NCBI RefSeq assembly: GCF_024055665.1
Contig: NZ_JAMXMC010000007.1
Location: 186,001-250,000, forward strand
Direction: 5' to 3'
Length of the DNA stretch: 64,000 bases
Source: Ideonella oryzae
Lineage (GTDB): Bacteria; Pseudomonadota; Gammaproteobacteria; Burkholderiales; Burkholderiaceae_C
Shown: in pieces, positions 1-7,542 of the stretch
Position numbering within the stretch: position 1 is the first letter of the stretch
Layout: each line of letters opens with the position of its first letter
The notes under the pieces: generated by a model
What the model was told of the DNA's origin: nothing
Seen by the model: only the letters and a program-made list of their open reading frames with translations
Database searches by the model: none
Translations under genes and position numbers: made by a program

Positions 1-1089
1 GACAACTTCTTCCAGGGCGCCTTCGGCGGCTCCTTCCTGAACCACCAGTACCTGATCTGCGCCTGCGCGCCGGAGTATCCGAACGCCGACACCGCCGCCG
101 CCGCCCCCAGCATCGCCGTGCTGGACAAGGACGGGAGTGGCAACTACACCCACAACCTGACCGTGGCGGGCACCAGCCCTGCATCGGCCATGGACGGCAA
201 GCCCAGCTTCCAGCTGAGCGGCAACATCACGCCGGCCAACTACTTCGGCGACAACAAGTTCTACGCCGTCAACACCATGCAGCCGCCCTACCAGCCCAGC
301 GGCAACGCGCCGGTGGACGTGAGCGGCAACGACAGCCTCTACGCCAACGCCACCAAGAGCACCACGCTGCCGGCCCAGACGGCCACCCACATCGGTGACC
401 TGCTGAGCACCAAGGGCGTGAGCTGGAAGTGGTACGCGGGTTCCTGGAACGCTGCCACCAACGACGGCACACAGGCTCCGACCAACACCCGCTCGGTCAT
501 CTACGCGGGCAACAGCTACGGCGTGGCCACCACCGCCAATGTGGACTTCCAGCCGCACCACCAGCCCTTCAACTACTACGCCGAATTCGACCCGGTCAGC
601 CACGCCACCGACCGCGCCAACCACCTGAAGGACTACACCGACCTGGTGGCCGACGCCGCCGCCGGCACCCTGCCGGCCGTGTCCTTCTACAAGCCCGAAG
701 GCCTGTACAACCAGCACCCCGGCTACGCCAACGTGACGGACGCCGACCAGAAGATCGCCGACCTGGTGGCCAAGCTGCAGGCCAGCCCGCAGTGGAAGCA
801 CATGGTGATCGTCATCACCTACGACGAGAACGGTGGCCAGTGGGACCACGTGGCGCCGCCCGCCGCCGACAAGCTGGGCCCGGGCACCCGCATCCCGGCG
901 CTCATCATCTCGCCCTATGCCAAGAAGGGTACGGTGGACCACACCCAGTACGACACCGCGTCGGTGCTGCGCCTGATCACCCGCCGCTTCGGCCTGCCCA
1001 CCCTGCCGGGCCTGAGCGCACGTGACGAGGCGCTGAAGGCCAACGGCGGTCAGCCCATGGGCGATCTGACCAATGCGCTGAACCTCTGA
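1..1089 (+). CDS. AcpA/phospholipase C-family phosphatase, 5' truncated by window edge
   Basis: Frame 1 is open from the first base, so the gene begins outside the window; 362 residues are visible before a TGA stop. The protein matches its downstream neighbour almost throughout, including 'NHQYLICACAPEYPNAD', 'FQPHHQPFNYYA', 'FYKPEGLYNQHPGYA' and 'VITYDENGGQWDHVAPP'. These belong to the phosphoesterase family of acid phosphatase AcpA and non-specific phospholipase C, which are secreted hydrolases of phosphate esters. The DENGGxWDHV segment is the C-terminal metal/substrate-site motif of that family. The N-terminal ENRxFDN motif lies outside the window. It forms a tandem pair with the next gene. 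The substrate cannot be deduced. Confidence 0.85.
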   Translation, partial: DNFFQGAFGGSFLNHQYLICACAPEYPNADTAAAAPSIAVLDKDGSGNYTHNLTVAGTSPASAMDGKPSFQLSGNITPANYFGDNKFYAVNTMQPPYQPSGNAPVDVSGNDSLYANATKSTTLPAQTATHIGDLLSTKGVSWKWYAGSWNAATNDGTQAPTNTRSVIYAGNSYGVATTANVDFQPHHQPFNYYAEFDPVSHATDRANHLKDYTDLVADAAAGTLPAVSFYKPEGLYNQHPGYANVTDADQKIADLVAKLQASPQWKHMVIVITYDENGGQWDHVAPPAADKLGPGTRIPALIISPYAKKGTVDHTQYDTASVLRLITRRFGLPTLPGLSARDEALKANGGQPMGDLTNALNL

Positions 1090-1118
1090 TGCCGGCCTGA
1101 CCCGCCTGGTGTCAAATC

Positions 1119-1164
1119 CGCGGCGCGGCACCTCCGGAAGCGGGGGGCCGCGCCGCGTCCTTTT
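1119..1164 (+). terminator. GC-rich hairpin between the tandem phosphatases
   Basis: An 11-bp GC stem (1119-1129 with 1147-1157) has a 17-nt loop and is followed by TCCTTTT. It lies 30 nt after the stop of the first phosphatase and 47 nt before the next start, so it probably ends or attenuates the first transcript. The loop is long and the T run is short. Confidence 0.45.
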
Positions 1165-1210
1165 GGCAAGGTGCCATGGGTGCGGCCTGTTGGCTTTGGG
1201 AGCCCGAGCA

Positions 1211-2878
1211 ATGAAGACCCCGACCCTGTTCCTGCTGCGCAGCGCCCTGTCGCTGGCGGCGCTGACCGCCCTGCATGCGCACGCGGCCCCGGCCAACCCC
1301 GATGCGCTGACCACCGCGCTGCGCGAGAAGGTGCAGAACATCGTCGTCATCTACGCCGAGAACCGCGCCTTCGACAACCTCTACGGCCGCTTTCCCGGCG
1401 CCGACGGCCTGGCCACGGTGCTGGACGCCCAGGGCCGCCCCACGGCGGCCTATGCGCCCCAGCGCGACCGCGACGGCAGCCTGCTGGCCACCCTGCCGCC
1501 CACCTGGGGCGGGGTGACCATGCCCGGCGTGCTGCCGGCCGTGACGCAGGCCCAGAGCGCCGGCCTGCCCAACCGGCCCTTCGACATCGGCCAGGCCTTC
1601 GGCACCCGCCTGGGCATGGACACCGTCACCCGCGACCTGTACCACCGCTTCTTCGAGAACCAGATGCAGATCGACGGCGGCCGCAACGATGGCTTCGTGG
1701 CCTGGGGCGACAGCGGCGGCCTGGTGATGGGCCACTTCGACACCGGCGAGACCGCCATGACGGCGCTGGCGCGCGAGAACGTGCTGGCCGACCACTTCTT
1801 CCAGGGCGCTTTCGGCGGCTCCTTCCTGAACCACCAGTACCTGATCTGCGCCTGTGCGCCGGAGTACCCGAACGCGGACACCGCGCCGGCCAAACCCAGC
1901 GTCGCCGAGCTGGAACGCGACGCCCAGGGCGGCTACCTGCCGCGCCTGGCCGTGTCGGCCAAGAGCCCGGCCTCGGCCATGGACGGGCGACCCATCTTCG
2001 TCCACTCCGGCAACCTGACACCGAAGAACTACTTCGGCGACGGCAGCTTCCGCGCCGTCAACACCATGCAACCGGCCTGGCAGCCCAGCGGCAACCCGCC
2101 GGCCGATGCCGCCCAGGCGCCGATGGCGGCCAACCCGGCCAAGCCCACCACGCTGCCACCGCAGACCACCCCCACCATCGGCGACCTGCTGAGCGCCAAG
2201 GGCATCGGCTGGGCCTGGTACGCCGGGGCCTGGGCCGAGGCGGTGGCCGACGGCCAGCAGCCCGCCGGCGCCCCGCGCCGGGTGATCTACGCCAGCGACA
2301 AGACCGGCGTGACCTCGCCCGCGGCGGTGGGCTTCCAGCCGCACCACCAGCCCTTCAACTACTACGCGGCGATGGACCCGCTGCGCCACCCGGAGGCCCG
2401 CGCCGCCCACCTGCAGGACGGCCGCGACCTGCTGCGCGCCGCGGCCGCCGGCAGCCTGCCGCCGGTGGCCTTCTACAAGCCCGAGGGCTTGTACAACCAG
2501 CACCCGGGCTATGCCAGCGTGGCCGATGGCGACCGCCAGATCGCCGCCCTGGTGCGCCGCCTGCAGGCCAGCCCGCAATGGAAGCAGATGGTCATCGTGG
2601 TGACCTACGACGAGAACGGCGGCCAGTGGGACCACGTGGCCCCGCCGGTGGGCGACAAGCTGGGCCCCGGCACCCGCATCCCGGCCATCGTCATCTCGCC
2701 CTTCGCGAAGAAGGGCACGGTGGACCCCACGCCTTACGACACCGGCTCGGTGCTGCGCCTGATCACCCGGCGCTTCGGCCTGCCCACGCTGGCCGGGCTG
2801 CACACCCGCGACGAGGCCTTGAAGGTCCATGGCCAGCCGGCCATGGGCGACCTGACCGCGGCGCTGAAGCTGGACTGA
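1211..2878 (+). CDS. AcpA/phospholipase C-family acid phosphatase
   Basis: A 555-residue secreted phosphoesterase of the AcpA/phospholipase C family. The chosen ATG gives a clear Sec signal peptide (hydrophobic core 'LFLLRSALSLAALTALHA', cleavage near residues 22-24). An in-frame ATG further upstream would put about 34 polar residues before the signal, so I rejected it. The N-terminal family motif 'IVVIYAENRAFDNLYG' lies around residues 40-55 and 'TYDENGGQWDHVAPP' near residue 470. The protein should act in the periplasm or outside the cell, probably releasing phosphate from esters or phospholipid head groups. It is a paralogue of the truncated gene upstream; the two share long near-identical stretches at DNA and protein level, which indicates tandem duplication. 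The specific substrate is unknown. Confidence 0.85.
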   Translation: MKTPTLFLLRSALSLAALTALHAHAAPANPDALTTALREKVQNIVVIYAENRAFDNLYGRFPGADGLATVLDAQGRPTAAYAPQRDRDGSLLATLPPTWGGVTMPGVLPAVTQAQSAGLPNRPFDIGQAFGTRLGMDTVTRDLYHRFFENQMQIDGGRNDGFVAWGDSGGLVMGHFDTGETAMTALARENVLADHFFQGAFGGSFLNHQYLICACAPEYPNADTAPAKPSVAELERDAQGGYLPRLAVSAKSPASAMDGRPIFVHSGNLTPKNYFGDGSFRAVNTMQPAWQPSGNPPADAAQAPMAANPAKPTTLPPQTTPTIGDLLSAKGIGWAWYAGAWAEAVADGQQPAGAPRRVIYASDKTGVTSPAAVGFQPHHQPFNYYAAMDPLRHPEARAAHLQDGRDLLRAAAAGSLPPVAFYKPEGLYNQHPGYASVADGDRQIAALVRRLQASPQWKQMVIVVTYDENGGQWDHVAPPVGDKLGPGTRIPAIVISPFAKKGTVDPTPYDTGSVLRLITRRFGLPTLAGLHTRDEALKVHGQPAMGDLTAALKLD

Positions 2879-2890
2879 GCGCGGCGGCCT

Positions 2891-3628
2891 TCAGGCCGGC
2901 CCGCTGCGCCGGGCCTGCGCCAGGGCCAGCCAGCGGTGGTAGATGCGCTCGGCGGTGGCCTGGCTGTCGGCCAGGAAGCGGGCCGTGTCGGCGCGCATCG
3001 CGGCCTCGCCCTGCACATGCGGGTGGACGCGCAGCGGGTGGCCGTCGGCCGGAGCCTCGGCGCACCAGCGGTCGAGCTTCTCGGCGTCCACCTCGATGTG
3101 AAACTGCATGCCCAGGTGCGGCCCGAAGGCGAAGGCCTGGTGCGCGCAGGCCCGGTTGCCTGCCAGCAGGGTGGCCCCGGGTGGCAGGGCGAAGGTCTGG
3201 ATGTGCCAGTGGTAGACCGGCAGCGTGGTGCGCGGCCCCAGCCAGGCGGCGGCCTGCGGATCGGCGGTGGTCTCGATCTGCACCCAGCCGATCTCGGGTT
3301 CGTCGTTGTCGCGGACGGTGGCCCCCAGGACCCGGGCCAGCATCTGTCCGCCCAGGCAGTGGCCCAGGATGGGCACGCCCAGCCCGACCGCCTCGCGCAT
3401 CAGGGCTTCGATCTGGCGCAGCGCAGGCAGGTCGTCATTCACGCTCATCGTGCCGCCCAGCATGGCGATGGCATCCCAGTCGGATGCCGAGGCGGGCACG
3501 GGGTCGCCGTCGCCCGCCAGGCACAGCGTGAAGGGCTGCCGCCACTGCCGCAAGGCATGGGCCAGATGGGAGGGCCCATCGCCGTTCTGGGGCTGGAGAA
3601 TCAGGACGCGCAGCGCGGCAGACGGCAT
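2891..3628 (-). CDS. Class I glutamine amidotransferase-like protein
   Basis: A 245-residue protein with a triad-type class I glutamine amidotransferase (GATase1) fold. The nucleophile elbow 'GHCLGGQ' has Cys91, and the His-x-Glu pair is His177/Glu179 in 'MQFHIEVD'. The length and the N-terminal 'VLILQPQNGDGPSHLA' resemble stand-alone GATase1 proteins (the GMP synthase-like or gamma-glutamyl hydrolase-like group) rather than the long biosynthetic synthases. No synthetase partner is adjacent, so the ammonia acceptor or substrate is unknown. It ends 12 nt from the convergent phosphatase gene. The PspC gene is transcribed towards it from 22 nt upstream, so the two may be co-transcribed. Confidence 0.8.
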   Translation of the reverse strand: MPSAALRVLILQPQNGDGPSHLAHALRQWRQPFTLCLAGDGDPVPASASDWDAIAMLGGTMSVNDDLPALRQIEALMREAVGLGVPILGHCLGGQMLARVLGATVRDNDEPEIGWVQIETTADPQAAAWLGPRTTLPVYHWHIQTFALPPGATLLAGNRACAHQAFAFGPHLGMQFHIEVDAEKLDRWCAEAPADGHPLRVHPHVQGEAAMRADTARFLADSQATAERIYHRWLALAQARRSGPA

Positions 3629-3650
3629 GAGGCGGAGAGATCGGACGGCT

Positions 3651-3998
3651 TCAATGCCCTGGACTGTAGCCGGCCGACGTACACCGCGGCGCCTCCGGCA
3701 CGAAGACCCACAGCAGCACGTAGAGCAGCAGGCCGGTGCCGCCGAACAGCACCAGCAGCACCGCGATCAGGCGCCAGATCCACGAGGCCAGGCCGGTGAT
3801 CTCGGCCAGGCCACCGCAAACGCCGCCCAGCCAGCGGTCCTCGCGGCTGCGGCGCAGGCCGTTGACGCTCTGGGCGAAGGCGTTGACCGGCGGCTCGCCA
3901 CGCAGCAGCCGCGCCTTGGCACGGGTGAATTCGTCGTCGGAGAGCTGGCCGCGGGCATGCAGGTCGGCCAGCTTGGCCAGGTCGTCGGCATCGGACAT
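3651..3998 (-). CDS. PspC-domain membrane protein with N-terminal SHOCT-like helix
   Basis: A 115-residue protein. Residues 1-30 ('LAKLADLHARGQLSDDEF') resemble a SHOCT short oligomerisation helix pair. Residues about 55-105 form a PspC domain ('RWLGGVCGGLAEITGL' followed by two hydrophobic segments 'LIAVLLVLFGGTG' and 'LLLYVLLWVFVP'). PspC proteins are inner-membrane sensors or regulators of the phage-shock (envelope stress) response; small stand-alone versions are common and mostly uncharacterised. The start was chosen at the ATG preceded by GGGAGA seven bases upstream. The open frame extends 31 codons further, but that part is arginine-rich and has no ribosome-binding site. No other psp gene is present nearby. 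Confidence 0.8.
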   Translation of the reverse strand: MSDADDLAKLADLHARGQLSDDEFTRAKARLLRGEPPVNAFAQSVNGLRRSREDRWLGGVCGGLAEITGLASWIWRLIAVLLVLFGGTGLLLYVLLWVFVPEAPRCTSAGYSPGH

Positions 3999-4126
3999 GG
4001 AAGTCTCCCGGTGGGTGGTGAATGGGCGCAGTGTGGGACGCGCCCCGCGCCAACGCCACCCCCAGGGGACCAGACGCCGTCCGGGCCGCATGGACGGCGG
4101 CCCGGACGGACAGACGGTGACCGGGC

Positions 4127-4723
4127 TCAGGCCAGCGCCGCGTCGGTCTGGGGCGGCGCCCAGGCATAAGCCGGGTCGGCCATGAAGGCCTCGGCCGGCG
4201 TCAAGGCCAGGTGGTTGGCGTAGTTGGAGATGGTCTTGGTGGCCACCAGGGTGATCAGCTCCAGCAGGTTCTGGCGGGTGTGGCCAGCAGCATGGAAGGC
4301 GGCCACCTCCTCGGGCGCCACCTGACCGCGGTCCAGCACCAGCCGGGTGACGAAGCGTCGCAGGGCTTCCAGGCGGTCGTCGGTGGTGATGGGCTCGCCC
4401 CGACGCAGGGCCTGCACCACCGCCGAGGGCAGACCGGCCTGCTGGGCCAGGTAGGTGTGGCCGGCCACGCAGTAGCGGCAGCCGTGCAGGGCGCTGACGG
4501 TGAGGTAGGCCACCTGCTGCTGCTGGGCGCTCAGGCTGCTCTCGCCCACCAGACGGAACAGGGTCATGTAGGCCTCCAGCGCGGCCGGGCTTTCGGCCAG
4601 CACCGCATGCAGCTTGGGCAGAAAACCCCAGGCCTGTTCGGCCGAGCGCAGCAGCTCGCGTGAGCCCACGGGGGCGCTGTCCACGGTGTGGACGGGAAAG
4701 GGGGTGAGGTGAGGTGTGCTCAT
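4127..4723 (-). CDS. Carboxymuconolactone decarboxylase/AhpD-like protein
   Basis: A 198-residue all-helical AhpD/CMD-family protein. The redox motif 'CRYCVAGH' gives Cys82-x2-Cys85-x3-His89, the AhpD-type thiol pair and histidine that characterise peroxidase-like alkylhydroperoxidase members. Such proteins reduce peroxides or act as thiol-disulfide partners in oxidative stress. The ATG start has GGAG eight bases upstream; the longer open frame has no comparable signal. A LysR gene is divergent, with 131 nt between the starts, and is the likely regulator. The partner reductant and the natural substrate cannot be told from the sequence. Confidence 0.8.
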   Translation of the reverse strand: MSTPHLTPFPVHTVDSAPVGSRELLRSAEQAWGFLPKLHAVLAESPAALEAYMTLFRLVGESSLSAQQQQVAYLTVSALHGCRYCVAGHTYLAQQAGLPSAVVQALRRGEPITTDDRLEALRRFVTRLVLDRGQVAPEEVAAFHAAGHTRQNLLELITLVATKTISNYANHLALTPAEAFMADPAYAWAPPQTDAALA

Positions 4724-4745
4724 GACAAGGGCTCCAGACAATCCG

Positions 4746-4766
4746 TCGGGCTGGACATCAGCCCGA
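4746..4766. promoter_or_regulatory. Inverted repeat in the LysR/AhpD-like divergent promoter region
   Basis: TCGGGCT, a 7-nt spacer, then AGCCCGA: a perfect 7-bp inverted repeat 23 nt upstream of the AhpD-like start. It could be an operator or a hairpin in the leader. No regulator can be named from the repeat alone. Confidence 0.3.
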
Positions 4767-4823
4767 TGAAGCCAGTGTTCCCGCCTTGAAGCGCAAGAAA
4801 AACCTGCCAAACTGCCATGAACC

Positions 4824-4840
4824 ATTGCAGGATTCGCAAT
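4824..4840. promoter_or_regulatory. Candidate LysR-type box (ATTGC-N7-GCAAT)
   Basis: A perfect inverted repeat ATTGC-N7-GCAAT that contains the T-N11-A core of LysR-family operators (T4826, A4838). It ends 14 nt before the LysR start codon in the divergent region. This is the expected place for an autoregulatory site that also serves the AhpD-like gene. Confidence 0.5.
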
Positions 4841-4854
4841 AAACCCACCCCACC

Positions 4855-5856
4855 ATGGACACCGAGCAGCTCAAGACCTTTGTGGACGTGATCGACCAGG
4901 GCAGCTTTGCCGCGGTGGCCCGCCAGCGCAATGTGGCCCCCTCGGCCGTGACCCGTGCGGTGGCCGGGCTGGAGCAGACCCTGGGCGTGCGCCTGCTCCA
5001 GCGCACCACCCGGCGCCTGGCCCTGACCGAGGCGGGCGAGGCCTTTCTGCTGCGTGCCCGGGAAGCCCTGGCCCTGCTGGACGAGGCCAGCGAAGCAGCG
5101 CGCGACCGGAGCGGCCAAGCCCACGGCCGGGTGCGGCTGACCACCTCCGTGACCTATGGCCAGCATCTGCTGCTGCCCCTGCTGCCAGCGCTGCACCGCG
5201 AACACCCGGGCCTGTCGCTGGACCTCCAGTTCAGCGACCAGGTGGTGGACCTGCTGGCCGAACGCGTGGACCTGGCCCTGCGCCTGGGCCCGCCCACCGA
5301 CAGCTCGCTGGTGGGCCTGCAGCTGCAGGCCATGCGCTACCGGGTCTGCGCCAGCCCGGACTACCTGGCCCGCCACGGCCGCCCCGCCACGCCGGCCGAA
5401 CTGGGCCATCACGACTGCCTGCGCTTTCCACTGCCGGGCTTTGCCACGCTGTGGCGCTTCCGCGAGGGCGGCGCAGGCCCGGTGGAGGCGGTGCCGGTGA
5501 AGGGCTGGCTGACCCTGTCCACCGCGCTGGCCCTGCACCAGGCGGCGCGGGACGGCCTGGGCCCGGTGCTGCTGGCCGAGTGGCTGGTGGCCGAGGACCT
5601 GGCCGCCGGCCGGCTGGTGGACCTGTTTCCGCAGCACGAGGTGACCGCCTCGCACTTCGACAGCGCGGTGTGGCTGCTCTATCCCTCGCGCGAACACCTG
5701 CCGCTGCGGGTGCGGGTGCTGATCGACTTCCTCAAGGCCCGGCTGATGCGGCCGGACGGGACCGGGGCGCCAGCGCCCGCGCAGCCGCCTGCCGGCACAG
5801 GCCCCCGTCGGCCAGGCCGTGGGCCGCATGGTCCTGGCAGGCCTGCACCAGCTTGA
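4855..5856 (+). CDS. LysR-family transcriptional regulator
   Basis: A 333-residue LysR-type regulator. The N-terminal winged HTH spans about residues 1-60 ('FVDVIDQGSFAAVARQRNVAPSAVTRAV'), followed by a linker helix and a LysR substrate-binding domain of the CrgA/DmlR type (about residues 90-290). Family homology ends near 'VLIDFLKARL'. The last 35 or so residues are Gly/Pro/Ala/Arg-rich and overlap the 3' end of the convergent questin-oxidase-like gene by 125 nt, so the tail is probably a read-through extension with no function of its own. It is divergent from the AhpD-like gene, its likely target. The ligand is unknown. Confidence 0.88.
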   Translation: MDTEQLKTFVDVIDQGSFAAVARQRNVAPSAVTRAVAGLEQTLGVRLLQRTTRRLALTEAGEAFLLRAREALALLDEASEAARDRSGQAHGRVRLTTSVTYGQHLLLPLLPALHREHPGLSLDLQFSDQVVDLLAERVDLALRLGPPTDSSLVGLQLQAMRYRVCASPDYLARHGRPATPAELGHHDCLRFPLPGFATLWRFREGGAGPVEAVPVKGWLTLSTALALHQAARDGLGPVLLAEWLVAEDLAAGRLVDLFPQHEVTASHFDSAVWLLYPSREHLPLRVRVLIDFLKARLMRPDGTGAPAPAQPPAGTGPRRPGRGPHGPGRPAPA

Positions 5857-6901
5857 TCACATGGTCGTTGTCCTGGGCACAGGCGGCCGCGCGCAGGGCC
5901 GGCCAGCCGGGCAGCGTGTCGGGCGCGGGCAGCGCGCGAGGTGATGCGCGGTGCAGCGGCGCGGCCAGCCAGCCCGCCACCCCCACCCGCCACAGCACGC
6001 CGGCATCGGTCTGCGGCGGCAGCCAGGGCAGCAGCACCCGCACCGCCCGCAGGCCGGTGACCAGGTGCAGCACCGTGAAATCGCCGCTCAGGGCATAACC
6101 CTGCAGGGCCAGCGGCACCCACCGGGCCAGGGCCTCGCCCAGTGGCAGGGTCTGCGGCGCCGAGGCCAGCAGATCCCGGTAGAGCGGGCTGCGGCCGGCC
6201 TCGGCCAGGCAGCGGCTGATCGAGGACGCCTCCAGCGCCAGGCGGCCGGCGGCGGACTGCAGCGCCACGGCCCAGTCGGCCCAGGGCAGGGGATCGGTGG
6301 CCGCCACCGCCGTGACCGCCGGCAGAGGCCGCCAGCGGCTGGCCCAGAAGGCCAGGGCCGAGGCCAGCTCACCGGCATGGCCGGCCTGCAGCGCATGGGC
6401 CACGCGGATGGGGCCGTGCAGCGCGGCCGCGCCCAGGCCCGGCCAGAGCGCGGGCAGCACGCCGCGCACCCAGGGCCCGGTGCCATGCAGGGCCAGGCCC
6501 TGGGCCATGGCCTCGCGCAGCGGGCCGTAGGCCTCGGGCTGACCCCGCAGGCGTTGCCAACCCGGCAGCACCCGGGCGGAGGTTGGCTCGGGGGCGCCCT
6601 GCTCCACCCAGTCCAGACCCTGACGCCTCAGGTAGTGGTGGGTGAAGGCCTCGAGCCGGTCGGCATCGGCCCCCAGGCGGGCCAGGGCATGCAGGGCCAT
6701 GGGGAGGTGGTTGGTGTAGCCGTTGGGCAGGTCGGGGTCGAGGGTGGCGCAGCGGTCCAGCAGCGCCTGCAGGGCGGTGCGGGACCGGGCCACCGGCCGG
6801 CTGAGAGCCCCGGGGGGCAGCTGCGATGGCGGCACCCGGGACGGCGGAAAGGGCAAGGCGGCGGAGGCCTGACGGGCCAGGGCGGAAAGGGCAGCGGTCA
6901 T
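5732..6901 (-). CDS. Questin oxidase-like family protein
   Basis: A 389-residue helical protein. Its N-terminal half carries 'NGYTNHLPMALHALARLGAD', 'AFTHHYLRR' and later 'HGPIRVAHALQAGH', which fit the questin-oxidase-like family. This family is named after a fungal Baeyer-Villiger enzyme that acts on an anthraquinone; most bacterial members are uncharacterised. The repeated His residues in helical context suggest a metal or cofactor site, but I cannot assign one. The gene is divergent from soxR with only 59 nt between the starts, so it is a plausible SoxR target that handles redox-active or quinone-like compounds. Its 3' end overlaps the convergent LysR gene. Confidence 0.65.
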   Translation of the reverse strand: MTAALSALARQASAALPFPPSRVPPSQLPPGALSRPVARSRTALQALLDRCATLDPDLPNGYTNHLPMALHALARLGADADRLEAFTHHYLRRQGLDWVEQGAPEPTSARVLPGWQRLRGQPEAYGPLREAMAQGLALHGTGPWVRGVLPALWPGLGAAALHGPIRVAHALQAGHAGELASALAFWASRWRPLPAVTAVAATDPLPWADWAVALQSAAGRLALEASSISRCLAEAGRSPLYRDLLASAPQTLPLGEALARWVPLALQGYALSGDFTVLHLVTGLRAVRVLLPWLPPQTDAGVLWRVGVAGWLAAPLHRASPRALPAPDTLPGWPALRAAACAQDNDHVIKLVQACQDHAAHGLADGGLCRQAAARALAPRSRPAASAGP

Positions 6902-6939
6902 GGCGGGCGCATCGGCAAGGTGGGAAGATGGGTGCCATC

Positions 6940-6957
6940 GTGCAAGTTAAAGTGAAC
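6940..6957. promoter_or_regulatory. Candidate degenerate SoxR box
   Basis: The 18-nt stretch contains CAAGTTAA followed by TGA at the positions expected in the classic SoxR operator (CCTCAAGTT-AACTTGAGG); by eye 11 of 18 positions agree. It lies between soxR and the divergent questin-oxidase-like gene, directly before the soxR start. An alternative reading is the 5-bp inverted repeat AAGTT-N6-AACTT at 6944-6959. Confidence 0.4.
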
Positions 6958-6960
6958 TTC

Positions 6961-7542
6961 ATGTCAAGCGACTCTTCCGCCTCCCCCCTGCCGGCCGAGC
7001 GAGCGCAGGCCACGCAGGCCCTGAGCATCGGCGAGCTGGCCCGGCGCGCCGGCCTGGCGCCCAGCGCGATCCGCTTCTACGAGCAACAGGGGCTGATGGC
7101 CTCGCAGCGCAGCGCCTCGGGCCGGCGGCGCTACACGCGGGCCGACCTGCGCCGGCTGGCCTTCATCCGCGCGGCCCAGACCCTGGGCCTGTCGCTGGAG
7201 GAGATCCGCGCCGCGCTGGCCAGCCTGCCCGAGGGCCGCACGCCCACCAAGGCCGACTGGGAGCGACTGTCGCGCGGCTGGAAGACGCTGCTGGACGAAC
7301 GCATCGCGGCCATGACGCGGCTGCGCGACCGCCTGGGCAGCTGCATCGGCTGCGGCTGCCTGTCGCTCAAGAGCTGCGCGCTGTACAACGCCGAGGACGC
7401 GGCCGCGGTGCGCGGCCCCGGCGCGCGCTACCTGCTGGGCGAGGCGCCCGCCACCCGGCCCCCGGCGTCGGATGGGCCGCCGATCACGCCGCCCGCAGAC
7501 AGTCGACGATCTGCAGCCGGGCGGCCCGCCAGGCGGGGATGA
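6961..7542 (+). CDS. soxR: Redox-sensing MerR-family activator SoxR
   Basis: A 193-residue MerR-family regulator. The N-terminal HTH ('LSIGELARRAGLAPSAIRFY', about residues 21-40) is followed by a dimerisation helix. A [2Fe-2S] ligand motif of four cysteines, C-x2-C-x-C-x5-C (Cys128, 131, 133, 139, 'CIGCGCLSLKSC'), is diagnostic of SoxR. SoxR activates transcription when its cluster is oxidised by redox-cycling drugs or superoxide. No soxS is visible, as expected outside the enterobacteria, where SoxR controls efflux and redox enzymes directly. The ATG was chosen because it starts the conserved region; the Shine-Dalgarno is weak. The C-terminus is about 30 residues longer than usual, rich in Pro/Arg, and overlaps the convergent permease gene by 59 nt. 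Confidence 0.92.
   Translation: MSSDSSASPLPAERAQATQALSIGELARRAGLAPSAIRFYEQQGLMASQRSASGRRRYTRADLRRLAFIRAAQTLGLSLEEIRAALASLPEGRTPTKADWERLSRGWKTLLDERIAAMTRLRDRLGSCIGCGCLSLKSCALYNAEDAAAVRGPGARYLLGEAPATRPPASDGPPITPPADSRRSAAGRPARRG

Noticed and set aside
1171-3531. Long plus-strand frame through the second phosphatase and the amidotransferase
   Set aside because: Arginine/proline-rich shadow frame. It crosses two genes of opposite strands that have clear family motifs.
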